The notes beneath the pieces are model-generated. The model was not told the DNA's origin. It searched no databases and worked only from the letters and a program-made list of their open reading frames with translations. Shown here piece after piece: positions 19,101 to 25,086 of a stretch of 64,000 bases of DNA. The stretch is from Aureibacter tunicatorum. GTDB taxonomy: Bacteria; Bacteroidota; Bacteroidia; Cytophagales; Cyclobacteriaceae. The number at the start of each line of letters is the position of its first letter. Within the stretch, counting starts at the first letter, position 1. The position numbers were made by a program, and so were the translations under genes. The stretch covers positions 124,001 to 188,000 of the forward strand of contig NZ_AP025308.1 in the NCBI RefSeq assembly GCF_036492635.1, read 5' to 3'.

Positions 19101-19170
19101 CCAAAGGTGCTGTTAGCACCATTAAAGCCATCACCAGTAATGACATTAATCGTTTGGTAAAAATTCGCAT
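7144..19170 (-). CDS. Giant secreted M6-family metalloprotease-like surface protein with Ig-like repeats and T9SS tail
   Basis: A single 4008-codon frame. Residues 1-26 are a signal peptide. Residues about 140-620 are an M6 (immune inhibitor A-like) peptidase domain with the zinc site HEFGHLLGMPD at 411-421 and a downstream methionine (DIMAGG), so catalysis is plausible. Then follow a GEVED-like domain (DWNADGDFEDAGE, about 690-790), a fibronectin III domain (about 793-890), a beta-rich region (about 895-1250), an NHL-type beta-propeller (about 1370-1765, repeated ADxVLGQ and GNNRV motifs), a DUF11-like domain (about 1770-1885), cadherin/DUF5018-like segments, thirteen 83-residue Ig-like repeats (2570-3648), more DUF5018-like segments and a type A T9SS sorting domain (VYPNPSAGRFSIDFG, from about 3930). 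It should cross the outer membrane by T9SS and sit on or leave the cell surface. Substrate unknown; adhesion and polymer or protein degradation are both plausible. Confidence 0.9.
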   Translation of the reverse strand: MRIFTKRLMSLLVMALMVLTAPLAKADEHSEHCAHYGGVVEVPLNSGAKVSLMVLREYGQLFLKDADGYSLIWNNGELEYAAKSGGRLVPSGQLYGTGIPPMGIAKNLEPDPRPEDTAKENETEQEKIGDPLRTTNASVPSKGNLTIPVFMVGFSNYTFGSNQHDGRTMSVNYDITQGDGNNPLGGGDPYRAFETLFNGNSYIPADNPGDGYMTVKDYYRNASYGQLNLRFNFASYSPVRASQTHTAYGDQNGEGPTMDLVHEAISKSLPGNLGNPSQYDSDGDGFIDGVVIMHAGPGASQQGDGQYVWPRRNSIEYNSNPEKGIVVVDVNNRQITAVYNTNGQREDRNPRVYDLEKRPGGGLQMKNPDPWGRKTRVWVYSDYCIQSESQFYWDDNREKQQSMVGIGNIVHEFGHLLGMPDIYHKEKFTLGVWDIMAGGAWVAGQYFPTDFSVYTKAALGWITPRELYKDDDGTYTLPPSTDDVSNYYQINTRYGQDYFILENRVKKNNDLFIPAEGMLIWHLQERLADISNRYNYTPNGSPGFDFDGVDIEEADGKQDGNTQSSDTWPGILGKTEFGPNTTPNSRSNYNNEDTGIRVYDIKELADGSIEFKLQHDEEEEQEPKYCQTKAQYGNELGITQVTFGQLNNSSPWKGTYHYDAAQEAVVNVADELELEIFVDGKIKQDYQDIDTEIGVKAFIDWNADGDFEDAGEMVLAEKALLKDKKRYTAKVTVPAGLPHGSKRYLRVVTYSLNYTYNDEPYTLNDVEACGPSTIFKEGEAEDYRVVFMDENQVDVPEKPTNLQAFTVAGNVEQVRLTWEDNTDNEIRFDIFATDYTGLRYEKIAESDKNTEEIILENLIPGNTYYFRVQAIVDPINSPLSDPVELTLDKGTPKTYYWVGNGGEWSDLSHWATTSGGTVKHERMPSRNDNIIFDENSFTKEQQAIVFTENFEAANIDMMKVTNRPEFTVRDENLSITVYGDLKIPQNVFGKWGKLYLKSENTSDDPAELIFESDEIFYEKVFFDAPTATGAWKLGGKFYGQIGILNQGVLTFGDQYMRMFQEFQVADNPNKKTLNLDDGELETGYWNLPDPYWGDLDALTFTQKNSTITVSTYELPQPGSIYQHDSRFNGADLTYNRVAFKTSDLRLTLPDTPGNDPRPILLYGSNTMKELVFHPGAIVSIGGGRDQVFDKLTANGTSDKPIKILGDPTVDFTNRGAQVRVEYCHVKNINAVDDQCFIATNSVDLGGNTNWCTLRRQNTITVYRRNSDDIYVGDQIDLRSHLFTQPPYTYTSVVYQIIEGEEFANLNGSTLTAVAPGLVKISVHGAANNTFGPSDPVTDLFVVILDRNQPNKFVNFMQAVHVIGDDDFCISNNNYPNGPTPARDRTPIPTSVKVSTRGMVAVAAQNANRVMIWKVGPGIKNNDISLGDADYILGQKTWTEDRIPSVQDFGTYTNGPGNVAFSPDGNMFAVADRGGNRVIIYKNIDAAFAKADQRRANGEDPYIMVEDADIVLGRSSFGLQQDYEVDKYPTGARVFNDPKGIAFTQDGKFIVCDGGNNRVLIWNEIPESHFAAADVVVGQTSMTSDKSEVSRTGLNDPSSVAISRDGKMIIADAGNSRVLIYNKVPTSNGAIADLVLGQKSFFDNGWGISSREFSWPYGVAVDSENRLAISEYGNNRVVVYNEMPTTNYAAADVVLGQVDFYSNDKKEDIDRIGGCWSGNDGERYHRRVILDPFEPSFDAAGRLYTAGWKSSQVKVFGAEAYKGDLKIEIASELQKPQIGDIFDVTLTISHLSGNKAYNVKVDYTLPKGLELVENPVPSVGNYDEVNNQWKMDELNVGAVETMVLKVTLKDEFENEEVCMYSTIHSSLIDTNPDDNSASFCLNKKKEVEIIPDPIAAKKFGDAPFYATATTVPDGLPLKYNLVFPGEETARIEGNRITILKPGSFIIEYIFEGNDEYKKKTVSQIVEVAKGELEVVFRWPMDRGVYSVGTSKKVDYEVVSVLPEQFKDIKIQYIPELDDQDLTYVTYDPETEILTLDRTNNWLCLRFKLNEVILDDLTEYYDLGDSYFDTCIEIINGDPKDRTIDFVNPQIQATYSTLDDIELTGRARPLYEYWNPSSQDLITRNTVTYTLLQGDGEIYQNGTYNEYINEASTNVKIPKMFIKPNAPGLYKILATTEGCWVGNTLYNGAQEVIEFEITRDQLSTVAEITDFNIPNVQIGDEVIDQDAGTITVNVSSDFNGKFTPEITWEGVKIEPGVGQEVDASQSNAVYYVTAENDDFVTRYEVIINRELSCDTDPDYFEVEGTQYPIQGQDNYIAVEVPTSVDISSVNIIVGLPIELMNKMDVSPNRVGRYDFSDGFVDFVITAECGDKEQYRVAVTHEQPDAAEILSADVNGVSTFIAGDQIAVTLPAGTDLSSGTVDLENVIWKKPNRNPSITNWTNNGGVYTITLDGNNKAQIITEADNGKSVTYTLTVNVEPEEGNPEVTAFSLIGQTSSTVDQATSTIDVIMPSGSDLSNLEIESIVLADPSSTTSLIVGNAYDFTNGQTLTVTATGDINKVYTINVTAEDKQTPTITVTPNPIVVKAGGSVTITATADNGETVVLDIEDTSIATLAGNDVTGVVAGTTNLVARVAETATHIAAEVQVVITVEDKEVPTITVTPDPIVVKAGESVTITAIADNGETVVLDIEDTSIATLAGNDVTGVVAGTTNLVASVAETATHAATEIQVVITVEDKEVPTITVTPDPIVVKAGESVTITATADNGETVVLDIEDTSIATLAGNDVTGVVAGTTNLVASVAETATHAATEIQVVITVEDKEVPTITVTPDPIVVKAGESVTITATADNGETVVLDIEDTSIATLAGNDVTGVVAGTTNLVASIAETATHAATEVNVVITVEDKEIPTITVTPDPIVVKAGESVTITATADNGETVVLDIEDTSIATLAGNDVTGVVAGTTNLVASIAETATHAATEVNVVITVEDKEIPTITVTPDPIVVKAGESVTITATADNGETVILDIEDMSIATLAGNDVTGVVAGTTNLVASVAETATHAATEVQVVITVEDKEIPTITISPNPIVVQVGEIITVTATADNGETVILDIEDTSIATLAGNDVTGVVAGTTNLVASVAETATHAAMEIKVEVTVTAKPVPVLTVSPNPISVMLGKTVDLDITTESTGAITYTFGDATLAEITNEVLTGLAVGTTTLTVEVAETADHAATSVEVNVEVTAKPLPTLTVSPDPISVVIGKTVALDITTESTGAITYTFDDATLAEITNEVLTGLVVGTTTLTVEVAETADHAATSVEVDVEVTAKPLPTLTVSPDPISVVIGKTVDLDITTESTGAITYTFGDATLAEITNEVLTGLAVGTTTLTVEIAETADHAATSVEVNVEVTAKPLPTLTVSPDPISVVIGKTVALDVMTESTGAITYIFGDATLAEITNEVLTGLAVGTTTLTVEIAETADHAATSVEVDVEVTAKPLPTLTVSPDPISIVIGKTVVLDVMTESTGAITYTFGDATLAEITNEVLTGLAVGTTTLTVEVAETADHAATSVEVDVEVTAKPLPTLTVSPDPISVVIGKTVVLDVMTESTGAITYTFGDATLAEINNDVLTGLVVGTTTLTVEVAETADHAATSVEVNVEVIEAPKDARILSVEFYNEVSATINEDAKTIQVELYSFVELSNVSIKSILLTSGAELIAPSDINNIDFSNGAVDFIVKNGSTENIYKVTASNRPIVGLEIDEVAMTGQVSYTFDGDRTFDVVISDSEFLSSIAVEDIKFKGSSVVFERSHPRIGQLWDYSNDGKLTIYNELGEQATYFINVRYAEDNSGNSDINIGGIEVNDESATVDNSDRTINVTLPEDEAGTVTITSIDLPDGVELVSPTLGTEVEYVPGKGGVDVVLRDQDGESVVYKLLVNGDDLQTGLGEFDEIELKVYPNPSAGRFSIDFGKHLDANIRVIDVAGAELYRSEASDSYIKMNLSHLPAGAYHVIVSDSYGNSETVKIIIVK
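8227..11463 (-). repeat. Thirteen 249-bp in-frame tandem repeats (two subfamilies) encoding Ig-like domains
   Basis: The array is thirteen units of exactly 83 codons. Units 1-7 (11463 down to 9721) are subfamily A, with the core ADNGETVVLDIEDTSIATLA. Units 8-13 (9720 down to 8227) are subfamily B, with the core TYTFGDATLAEITNEVLTG. Both start with a P-[TV]-[IL]-T-[VI]-[ST]-P-[DN]-P-I motif and end with an acidic/lysine linker (VEDKEV or VTAKPL), so they are diverged copies of one Big-type Ig fold. Within each subfamily neighbouring copies are nearly identical in DNA, which points to recent unequal crossover or gene conversion. Confidence 0.93.
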
Positions 19171-19474
19171 ATGTTTGTTTTAGGGTTTGAATTTATTTTC
19201 AATTTTATCGATTCAAGTGATTTCTCTCTCAAATTGATTAGACTTGCTTGAATTCTCTATCCAATTATTAATATTACAACTACAAAGCCAGTCTAATAAA
19301 TAAATTTTATTATAAAATAGTCATTATTAATTTATTTTCAAACTAATTTACATACCCAAAACAAATAAAGATAATATAATATCTATAAATGATAAAAAAA
19401 TACGAACCAATTCTAATAGAATAAACTAAAGTAATAATAGCACCAATAATTACTATCTAAATCTATGAATAATA
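19171..19474. other. AT-rich intergenic region upstream of the giant protease gene
   Basis: About 300 bp without any supported gene. It must contain the promoter of the minus-strand giant gene at its left end, but I could not find a clear TAnnTTTG/TTTG pair. Nothing else recognisable. Confidence 0.4.
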
Positions 19475-19502
19475 AAAAAGGCTCCATATAAGGAGCCTTT
19501 TT
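19475..19502 (-). terminator. Intrinsic terminator after the 173-aa barrel protein
   Basis: AAAAAGGCTCC / GGAGCCTTTTT with a 6-nt loop, located 22 bp past the stop of the minus-strand gene. Confidence 0.88.
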
Positions 19503-19523
19503 CATTAGAAAAACTATTTTTAA

Positions 19524-20045
19524 TTAAATCGCAAAACCAATTCCTGCTTTGAAGAAGTTAGCTGTAAAATCATACTTCAATCCAAAAGACATAAACAAAA
19601 CTCTTCCCTGCACACCTAAATCTAAACCTACTCTATTTTCATCCATTTCTCCATCTTCCATTCCTAAAACTGGCCCTTCAAGTTTAGCATTATAAAAATT
19701 AGCGCCAACCACAGGAGCTATAGACATAAATGGCAGTTTGAACTTCTTAGCCAATCCAATATTATATTGATTAACCTTCATTTTTGAATCAATTGTAGAA
19801 CCTATTGGTGAATCTAAGTCCGATGAACCATATGTGTATCCAACATTAACACCCCAACCTTTAATTATGTATCCTGTGGCATCAAATCCAAACGCATGGA
19901 TACTTTTGCCAAAATCCTGACCTCCTACTTGAAGCGCGGAAGAGCTCGAAGCATAATTACCATAAACTCCTTGCACAGTAACAGTTTGTGCATTTGCAGC
20001 AAGAATAAAAAGAGAGAATAACGAAAGCAAAAAAACTTTTTTCAT
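19524..20045 (-). CDS. Small outer-membrane beta-barrel protein (173 aa)
   Basis: A 173-residue protein with a clear signal peptide (MKKVFLLSLFSLFILAANA, cleavage before QTVTVQ) and a mature part made of alternating amphipathic strands rich in Gly, Tyr and Phe (for example GWGVNVGYTYGSSDL, YNIGLAKKFKLP, VGLDLGVQGRVLF), ending in FKAGIGFAI. This is typical of 8-stranded OmpW/OmpX-like barrels of Bacteroidota, which dock into the outer membrane through the C-terminal strand. It is monocistronic with its own terminator. No specific function can be assigned. Confidence 0.78.
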   Translation of the reverse strand: MKKVFLLSLFSLFILAANAQTVTVQGVYGNYASSSSALQVGGQDFGKSIHAFGFDATGYIIKGWGVNVGYTYGSSDLDSPIGSTIDSKMKVNQYNIGLAKKFKLPFMSIAPVVGANFYNAKLEGPVLGMEDGEMDENRVGLDLGVQGRVLFMSFGLKYDFTANFFKAGIGFAI

Positions 20046-20396
20046 AAATAAGCTAAATAAATAATTCCATTAAATAAAAGTCGAAAATAAACAAATATTC
20101 AGCTTATTCAATATATGTAGCTATAAAAAATCACATAATTACTAAATAGTTACAACATATAATACTTTTATTTATAAATCATAAACTCATTTATTATACT
20201 TGCTATTTCATAAGGTAATCATAATTGACTTCAGAAACTTACTAATTGAATAAATTTTCGATTTCTATAAAAGTAAACCTCTAGTCTATGTAGACGTATG
20301 AAAAAATGAAGTATATTAACATCCATTTTTAAGCATAAATTTTGAAAATAAAATTTACAATCCTCTTTACTTCAAAAGGCATATAATAAAGAAAAT
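20046..20396. other. Divergent AT-rich intergenic region
   Basis: About 350 bp between the divergent barrel-protein and M3 peptidase genes. Very A+T rich with no credible reading frame and no clear RNA structure; it presumably holds both promoters, but no convincing -7/-33 pair was found. Confidence 0.4.
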
Positions 20397-22433
20397 ATGA
20401 GCAATCCATTATTAAAAAAATTCGATACCCCATTTGGAACTGTTCCATTCGAACAAATAAGACCCGACCATTTTTTACCCGCGCTAAAAGACTCTATTTC
20501 AGAAGCAAAAGAAGAAATAGAAGACTTGATAAACGATGAAGAACTACCGTCATTTGAAAATACAATAATTCGACTAGAAGAAATCGGTAAAAATGTCAGT
20601 TTGATTTCCAGCATTTTTTTTAATTTGAATTCTGCGGAAACGAATGATGAAATTCAAAAAATTGCGCAAAAATTCTCTCCATTAATCACTGAATATCACA
20701 ATGATATTCTTCTTGAGAAAAGGATTTTTGATAAAGTTAAGGCAGTGCATGACCAAAAAGGTCAACTTGAACTTAATCAAGAAGAAAAAACTCTGCTTGA
20801 AAAAACATACAAAGCTTTCGTAAGAAACGGAGCATTGCTTGATGACCAACAAAAGCAAAGGCTAAGGGAAATAGATAAAGAATTATCAAATAGCTCTCTA
20901 AAGTTTGGCGAACATGTACTGAAAGCAACCAATTCCTATGAGCTAGTTATTAAAGATGAAAATGATTTAAAAGGTCTTCCAGAAGCTGTCATTGAGCAGG
21001 CATTTGAAACAGCCCATCAAAAAGGAAAGGAAAATTGCTGGATTTTCACACTTGATTATCCAAGTTATATTCCATTTGTAACTTATGCTGATAACAGAAG
21101 CTTAAGAGAGGAGATAACTAAAGCCGCTGGCAAAAAAGCTTTTGATAGCAATAATCTTAATAATGAAGAATTAGTTAAAAAGATTGTCAATTTAAGGCTT
21201 GAAAGAGCAAACTTGCTAGGATATGAATCCCATGCGGATTTCATACTGGAAGAAAGAATGGCTAAAAGCGCTGATAACGTAAATGAATTCTTAAACGAAC
21301 TCAGAGAAAAAGCCATGCCTGCTGGCATCAAAGATGCTGAAGAAGTCAAAAACTACGCTTCAAAACTAGATGGAATAGGCGATTTGCAACGTTGGGACTG
21401 GGCATATTATGCTGAAAAACTTAAAAAAGAGAAATTCAACATAGACGATGAAATGCTCAAACCATACTTTCAACTTGAAAAAGTATTAGATGGCATTTTT
21501 GAAGTGGCTAGCAAATTATATGACATTGAGTTTGTTAAAAACTCCAATATCCCTGTTTATCATACGGATGTAACAGCTTATGAAGTAAATAACACCCAAG
21601 GAGAACACATAGCTGTCTTCTATGCAGACTTCTTCCCGAGAGAAGGGAAAAGAAATGGGGCTTGGATGACGTCATACAAAGGACAATATGTTAAACAGGA
21701 TGTAGAACATAGACCACATGTTTCTATTGTTTGCAACTTCACCAAGCCAACAAATACTAAACCTTCTTTATTAACATTCAATGAAGTGACAACGTTATTT
21801 CATGAATTTGGCCACGCGCTGCATGGCATGTTGGCTAAAGGAACATTTGAAAGCCTAACAGGGACAAGTGTTTTTTGGGATTTTGTGGAATTGCCTTCTC
21901 AAATACTTGAAAACTGGGCTTATGAAAAAGAGTGTCTAGATATATTCGCCAAGCATTTTGAAAATGATGATGACTTGCCACATGAGCTAATCGAAAAAAT
22001 AAAAGAAACGGCTTCGTTTATGGAGGGCTACCAAACTATTAGACAATTGAGTTTTGGTTTACTCGATATGAAATGGCATTCTATAACTAAACCATTCGAA
22101 GGTTCCGTTGCTGAATTTGAAGATGAAGCATTATCCCCAACACAGCTAATGCCTAAAATTGAAGGAACGAATATGTCCTGTTCATTCTCGCATATATTTC
22201 AAGGAGGTTATTCTGCGGGATACTATAGTTATAAATGGGCAGAAGTTCTAGATGCTGATGCCTTTGAGCATTTCAAAGAAAGAGGAATCTTTGACAAAGA
22301 AACAGCGGACAAATTCAAGAGACATATTTTAGAAGCGGGTGGAAAAGAGCATCCAATGGAGCTCTATAAAAAATTCAGAGGAAAAGAGCCTAACCCAGAT
22401 GCTTTACTAAAAAGAGCTGGCCTTATAAAATAA
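20397..22433 (+). CDS. M3-family oligopeptidase (Dcp/OpdA type)
   Basis: A 678-residue cytoplasmic zinc metallopeptidase of family M3, the normal length for oligopeptidase A or peptidyl-dipeptidase Dcp. The zinc site FHEFGHALHG is near residues 467-476, with the third ligand glutamate expected in the following helix around SQILENWAYE. The N-terminal helix-rich half (PFGTVPFEQIRPDHFLPAL) is the family-typical entry. A block near the C-terminus, FSHIFQGGYSAGYYSYKWAEVLDADAF, carries the conserved tyrosines that bind substrate. No signal peptide is present. It would degrade short peptides left by larger proteases. It is followed by a terminator and then yidD. Whether it is Dcp-like or OpdA-like cannot be decided here. 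Confidence 0.92.
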   Translation: MSNPLLKKFDTPFGTVPFEQIRPDHFLPALKDSISEAKEEIEDLINDEELPSFENTIIRLEEIGKNVSLISSIFFNLNSAETNDEIQKIAQKFSPLITEYHNDILLEKRIFDKVKAVHDQKGQLELNQEEKTLLEKTYKAFVRNGALLDDQQKQRLREIDKELSNSSLKFGEHVLKATNSYELVIKDENDLKGLPEAVIEQAFETAHQKGKENCWIFTLDYPSYIPFVTYADNRSLREEITKAAGKKAFDSNNLNNEELVKKIVNLRLERANLLGYESHADFILEERMAKSADNVNEFLNELREKAMPAGIKDAEEVKNYASKLDGIGDLQRWDWAYYAEKLKKEKFNIDDEMLKPYFQLEKVLDGIFEVASKLYDIEFVKNSNIPVYHTDVTAYEVNNTQGEHIAVFYADFFPREGKRNGAWMTSYKGQYVKQDVEHRPHVSIVCNFTKPTNTKPSLLTFNEVTTLFHEFGHALHGMLAKGTFESLTGTSVFWDFVELPSQILENWAYEKECLDIFAKHFENDDDLPHELIEKIKETASFMEGYQTIRQLSFGLLDMKWHSITKPFEGSVAEFEDEALSPTQLMPKIEGTNMSCSFSHIFQGGYSAGYYSYKWAEVLDADAFEHFKERGIFDKETADKFKRHILEAGGKEHPMELYKKFRGKEPNPDALLKRAGLIK

Positions 22434-22443
22434 AAACATCAAT

Positions 22444-22472
22444 AAGCCGTCTTTTACTTGACGGCTTTTTTA
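22444..22472 (+). terminator. Intrinsic terminator after the M3 peptidase gene
   Basis: AAGCCGTC / GACGGCTT with an 8-nt loop and a following T-run, 10 bp past the stop codon. Confidence 0.88.
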
Positions 22473-22484
22473 TTATTAACCCAT

Positions 22485-22718
22485 ATGGTAGGAAAAATCA
22501 TCATAGCGTTCGTAAGGTTTTACCAATATTCTATCTCGCCTCTTAGCCCTCCTTCCTGCAGATTTACTCCAACATGTTCGGCTTATATGATAGAAGCTGT
22601 TAAAAAGCACGGAGCAATAAAAGGATTTTGGCTTGGAATTAAAAGGATTTCAAAATGCCACCCTTGGGGAGGGTGTGGATATGATCCGGTACCAGATAAA
22701 AAAAAAGCCGCTGATTAA
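22485..22718 (+). CDS. yidD: Membrane protein insertion efficiency factor YidD
   Basis: A 77-residue YidD protein that assists YidC-dependent membrane insertion at the inner face of the cytoplasmic membrane. Hallmarks are the amphipathic N-terminal helix ([20 protein letters not shown]), the [19 protein letters not shown] block and the [14 protein letters not shown] block with the conserved cysteines. The frame reaches back to a TTG at 22458 inside the preceding terminator; the ATG at 22485 gives the usual family start and length. Its last codons overlap the terminator hairpin that serves the convergent PorP/SprF operon. Confidence 0.95.
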   Translation: MVGKIIIAFVRFYQYSISPLSPPSCRFTPTCSAYMIEAVKKHGAIKGFWLGIKRISKCHPWGGCGYDPVPDKKKAAD

Positions 22719-22725
22719 GCGGCTT
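22701..22725 (-). terminator. Terminator of the PorP/SprF operon, overlapping the yidD 3' end
   Basis: AAGCCGCT / AGCGGCTT around a 5-nt loop; on the minus strand it is followed by a run of Ts that correspond to the Lys-rich C-terminal codons of yidD. One stretch thus serves both as coding sequence and as the convergent operon's terminator. Confidence 0.7.
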
Positions 22726-22732
22726 AATGTCT

Positions 22733-23833
22733 TTACATCAACGGTGTGGCAAACTTTCTTTTCTTCTTCGTCTTAAATTTATAAGCGAAAGACACTTCCA
22801 AGGCTCCGCCACTATTCGTATTATACCTTAAATAGGTTGTATTCATATCATAACTAAAGCCTACATTGAATTCTTTAGTTTCAAAACCTACATTAAAGAT
22901 AGCAGCATCCCCCACTCTATACCAACCGCCGAATACTAATCTTTTTGCATCATCTCTAAACTTAGTGCTACTCACCATATATGAGAAATATACTCCCAAA
23001 TTATACTGCATCAATGAGTTTTGATATTGAAACAAGAAATTCGGTGAAACCTGCCAATCTTCAAATGGAGTATTGAATAAAGCACCACCATGAACTTTCA
23101 ATAAAATCGGCAAAGAACTCTTTGTCCCATCTTGAACCAAAGACTCATCCGGCACATTCAGATTGTCAGCAGCGACACCACCATAAAAACTTCTTTTGAT
23201 AAAGCCTCTTCTTGTCTTTTCAGAATGATACCACATTACGCCAGCTCCAATCACAGGAAAAGTTGTCGATTCATTCAAATAATCAGGTCCAGGAACTTCA
23301 TTTTGAATTTCATTTGTCGTCTTGCCATAATTTGCAGGAGAAGCCCATCTTTTTGCCTGTTCTCCCCAAAACAAATTAGCCATATTGATATATTTTCTTA
23401 CGATACCTCCTTGAATCGCAAAAGTCAACTGATGCAAACCATTCCCATCCAATTGGACATTATATGAACCTGATACTCTGATGCTAGTAGTATTGAAGCT
23501 TTTATCCACTCCTGCACTCTCATCAAAAACCGAAAGACCTACTCCTCCCAAATGCCTACCATTATACCCTGACTTTGGTATAATTGGATAAATAACTCCT
23601 AAATGCATTTGATCTCTCGGGTATTCAGAATCTCGCCATTGTTTTTTATAATTAACCCCAACAACAGGAGTAATATAAGAACCTGACAAAGCAGGATTTA
23701 ACATCAAAGGCGATGCATAGTACTGCGAAAAAGTAGCATCCTGAGCGTTAACACTCACAATAAATCCGCACAGAAATAATATCATCAAAAAGCTAATGCT
23801 CGAAATTCTTTGTAATTTTCTCTTCATATACAA
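22733..23833 (-). CDS. PorP/SprF family T9SS outer-membrane protein
   Basis: A 366-residue PorP/SprF-type protein. After a signal peptide (cleaved near VSVNAQDATFSQYYASPLMLNPALSGS) comes the diagnostic segment FSQYYASPLMLNPALSG and then a beta-barrel with strands ending in a basic tail. Such proteins act in the outer membrane as type-specific partners that help attach or secrete T9SS cargo bearing type B C-terminal domains. It is the last gene of a three-gene unit, 15 bp downstream of a type B-CTD protein, which is the usual pairing. An internal ATG at residue 3 is an alternative start. It is unlikely to be the main PorP subunit since single cargo-linked copies are common. Confidence 0.9.
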   Translation of the reverse strand: MYMKRKLQRISSISFLMILFLCGFIVSVNAQDATFSQYYASPLMLNPALSGSYITPVVGVNYKKQWRDSEYPRDQMHLGVIYPIIPKSGYNGRHLGGVGLSVFDESAGVDKSFNTTSIRVSGSYNVQLDGNGLHQLTFAIQGGIVRKYINMANLFWGEQAKRWASPANYGKTTNEIQNEVPGPDYLNESTTFPVIGAGVMWYHSEKTRRGFIKRSFYGGVAADNLNVPDESLVQDGTKSSLPILLKVHGGALFNTPFEDWQVSPNFLFQYQNSLMQYNLGVYFSYMVSSTKFRDDAKRLVFGGWYRVGDAAIFNVGFETKEFNVGFSYDMNTTYLRYNTNSGGALEVSFAYKFKTKKKRKFATPLM

Positions 23834-23848
23834 TCTGTTTATGATTAA

Positions 23849-25075
23849 CTATCGTATCATATGCACGACGCCTTTTCTTTCCAACTTTGCTCCATTTTTA
23901 TATCTACCACGAATAAGGTAATCATACACTCCTGTTTCTACATAATTCCCTGTATTGTCAACCTTGCCATTCCACCCTTCTTCTCTCATTAATGCTAATG
24001 AACTAGTATTAAAAACTACTCTACCAGATCGATCCACAATATGAAGTGTAAAATTTTCATCACTAACGTTTGTCCCTCCATAAAGCTTAAATACACTATT
24101 CTCTACAGCAGATAAATCATTCAGTGCTACTTGCGGAGTTAATGCATTTGGAATCACCAACTCTATAGTTTGGCCACCAATTCCATAAGTAACATAGCTT
24201 ATCAATTCGGTTGATAGGTTCGTTTGAGAAATTAACCAATCACCACCCTCAAAATCAGCACCTAAGTCATAAAAAGGACTAGCCTCTAAACTTTCAACAA
24301 TTGTAAGATCTTCTTTTGTAATATCGCTTTCGAGATTAGGTTGATAATTAATATCATTCTCCCCTATATCCTCTAATAAAACCTTGCCAGTTAAAAGTTG
24401 TCCTTCAGCAATACGTTTTTTCCATACAAAATCAGCTGCAACAGCTCTTACAGAATCAACCGTCTCAAAATTATCATTGGCCATAATTTCAAATCCAAGA
24501 AGCAAATCATCAGAAGACTCAGAAATACTTGTCTTTATTGGGTTATAACCTAATAAATCGCTCCCTATTGCATACAATTTACCCTCTCCAATGCCTTGGT
24601 GATACAATGGTCCATTAATATAAAGATTCTCGTTGCCTTCAATCGGTTCCGCATCTTTCCCTAATGCAAAAATATCTTTGTCTGCGTCTTCTATTTGAAC
24701 AATCTGATCGTATTCAAACTTATGTCCTACAATGGTTTTACCTGATATAGTCTTTTCAGAGCTTTCAAATGTCAACTCGTGTATTTGCTGTTCACCTTCA
24801 AGTCTTTGAGCATTGCCTCCATTAAGAACGACTTTGCCATCTCCAGAATAATTTTCAAAATTGCTTCTGTTAACCCAATCGCCATCAAGATTGACTTGAC
24901 CCGCATTGCTTACTGAAGCACCAGACTCAATGATCAGGCCTTGCCCTTCGATCGTTAATTCTGTATCCTTATCTATTAATAATTTTCCGTTATTGATGAC
25001 ATTTTGGGCATTAGCAGAAAAGCTTAAACACGAAAATGACAACAGTACCGGGATTATGTACTTGTTTACTTTCAT
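23849..25075 (-). CDS. Secreted protein with T9SS type B (gliding motility-associated) C-terminal domain
   Basis: A 408-residue exported protein with a signal peptide (MKVNKYIIPVLLSFSCLSFSANA). The N-terminal third consists of short beta-helix-like repeats (GKLLIDKDTELTIEGQGLIIESGASVSNAGQVNLDGDW, given here only as start and end GKLLID and VNLDGDW). The C-terminal 90 residues match the CHU_C type B sorting domain: ENSVFKLYGGTN, LHIVDRSGRVVFNTS, the WNGK turn, ETGVYDYLIRGRYKNG and a final GVVHMIR. It should be delivered by T9SS with the help of the adjacent PorP/SprF protein. Its own function is not recognisable; a surface structural or adhesive protein is the most likely reading. Confidence 0.82.
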   Translation of the reverse strand: MKVNKYIIPVLLSFSCLSFSANAQNVINNGKLLIDKDTELTIEGQGLIIESGASVSNAGQVNLDGDWVNRSNFENYSGDGKVVLNGGNAQRLEGEQQIHELTFESSEKTISGKTIVGHKFEYDQIVQIEDADKDIFALGKDAEPIEGNENLYINGPLYHQGIGEGKLYAIGSDLLGYNPIKTSISESSDDLLLGFEIMANDNFETVDSVRAVAADFVWKKRIAEGQLLTGKVLLEDIGENDINYQPNLESDITKEDLTIVESLEASPFYDLGADFEGGDWLISQTNLSTELISYVTYGIGGQTIELVIPNALTPQVALNDLSAVENSVFKLYGGTNVSDENFTLHIVDRSGRVVFNTSSLALMREEGWNGKVDNTGNYVETGVYDYLIRGRYKNGAKLERKGVVHMIR

Positions 25076-25086
25076 ATGCTTTTCTA

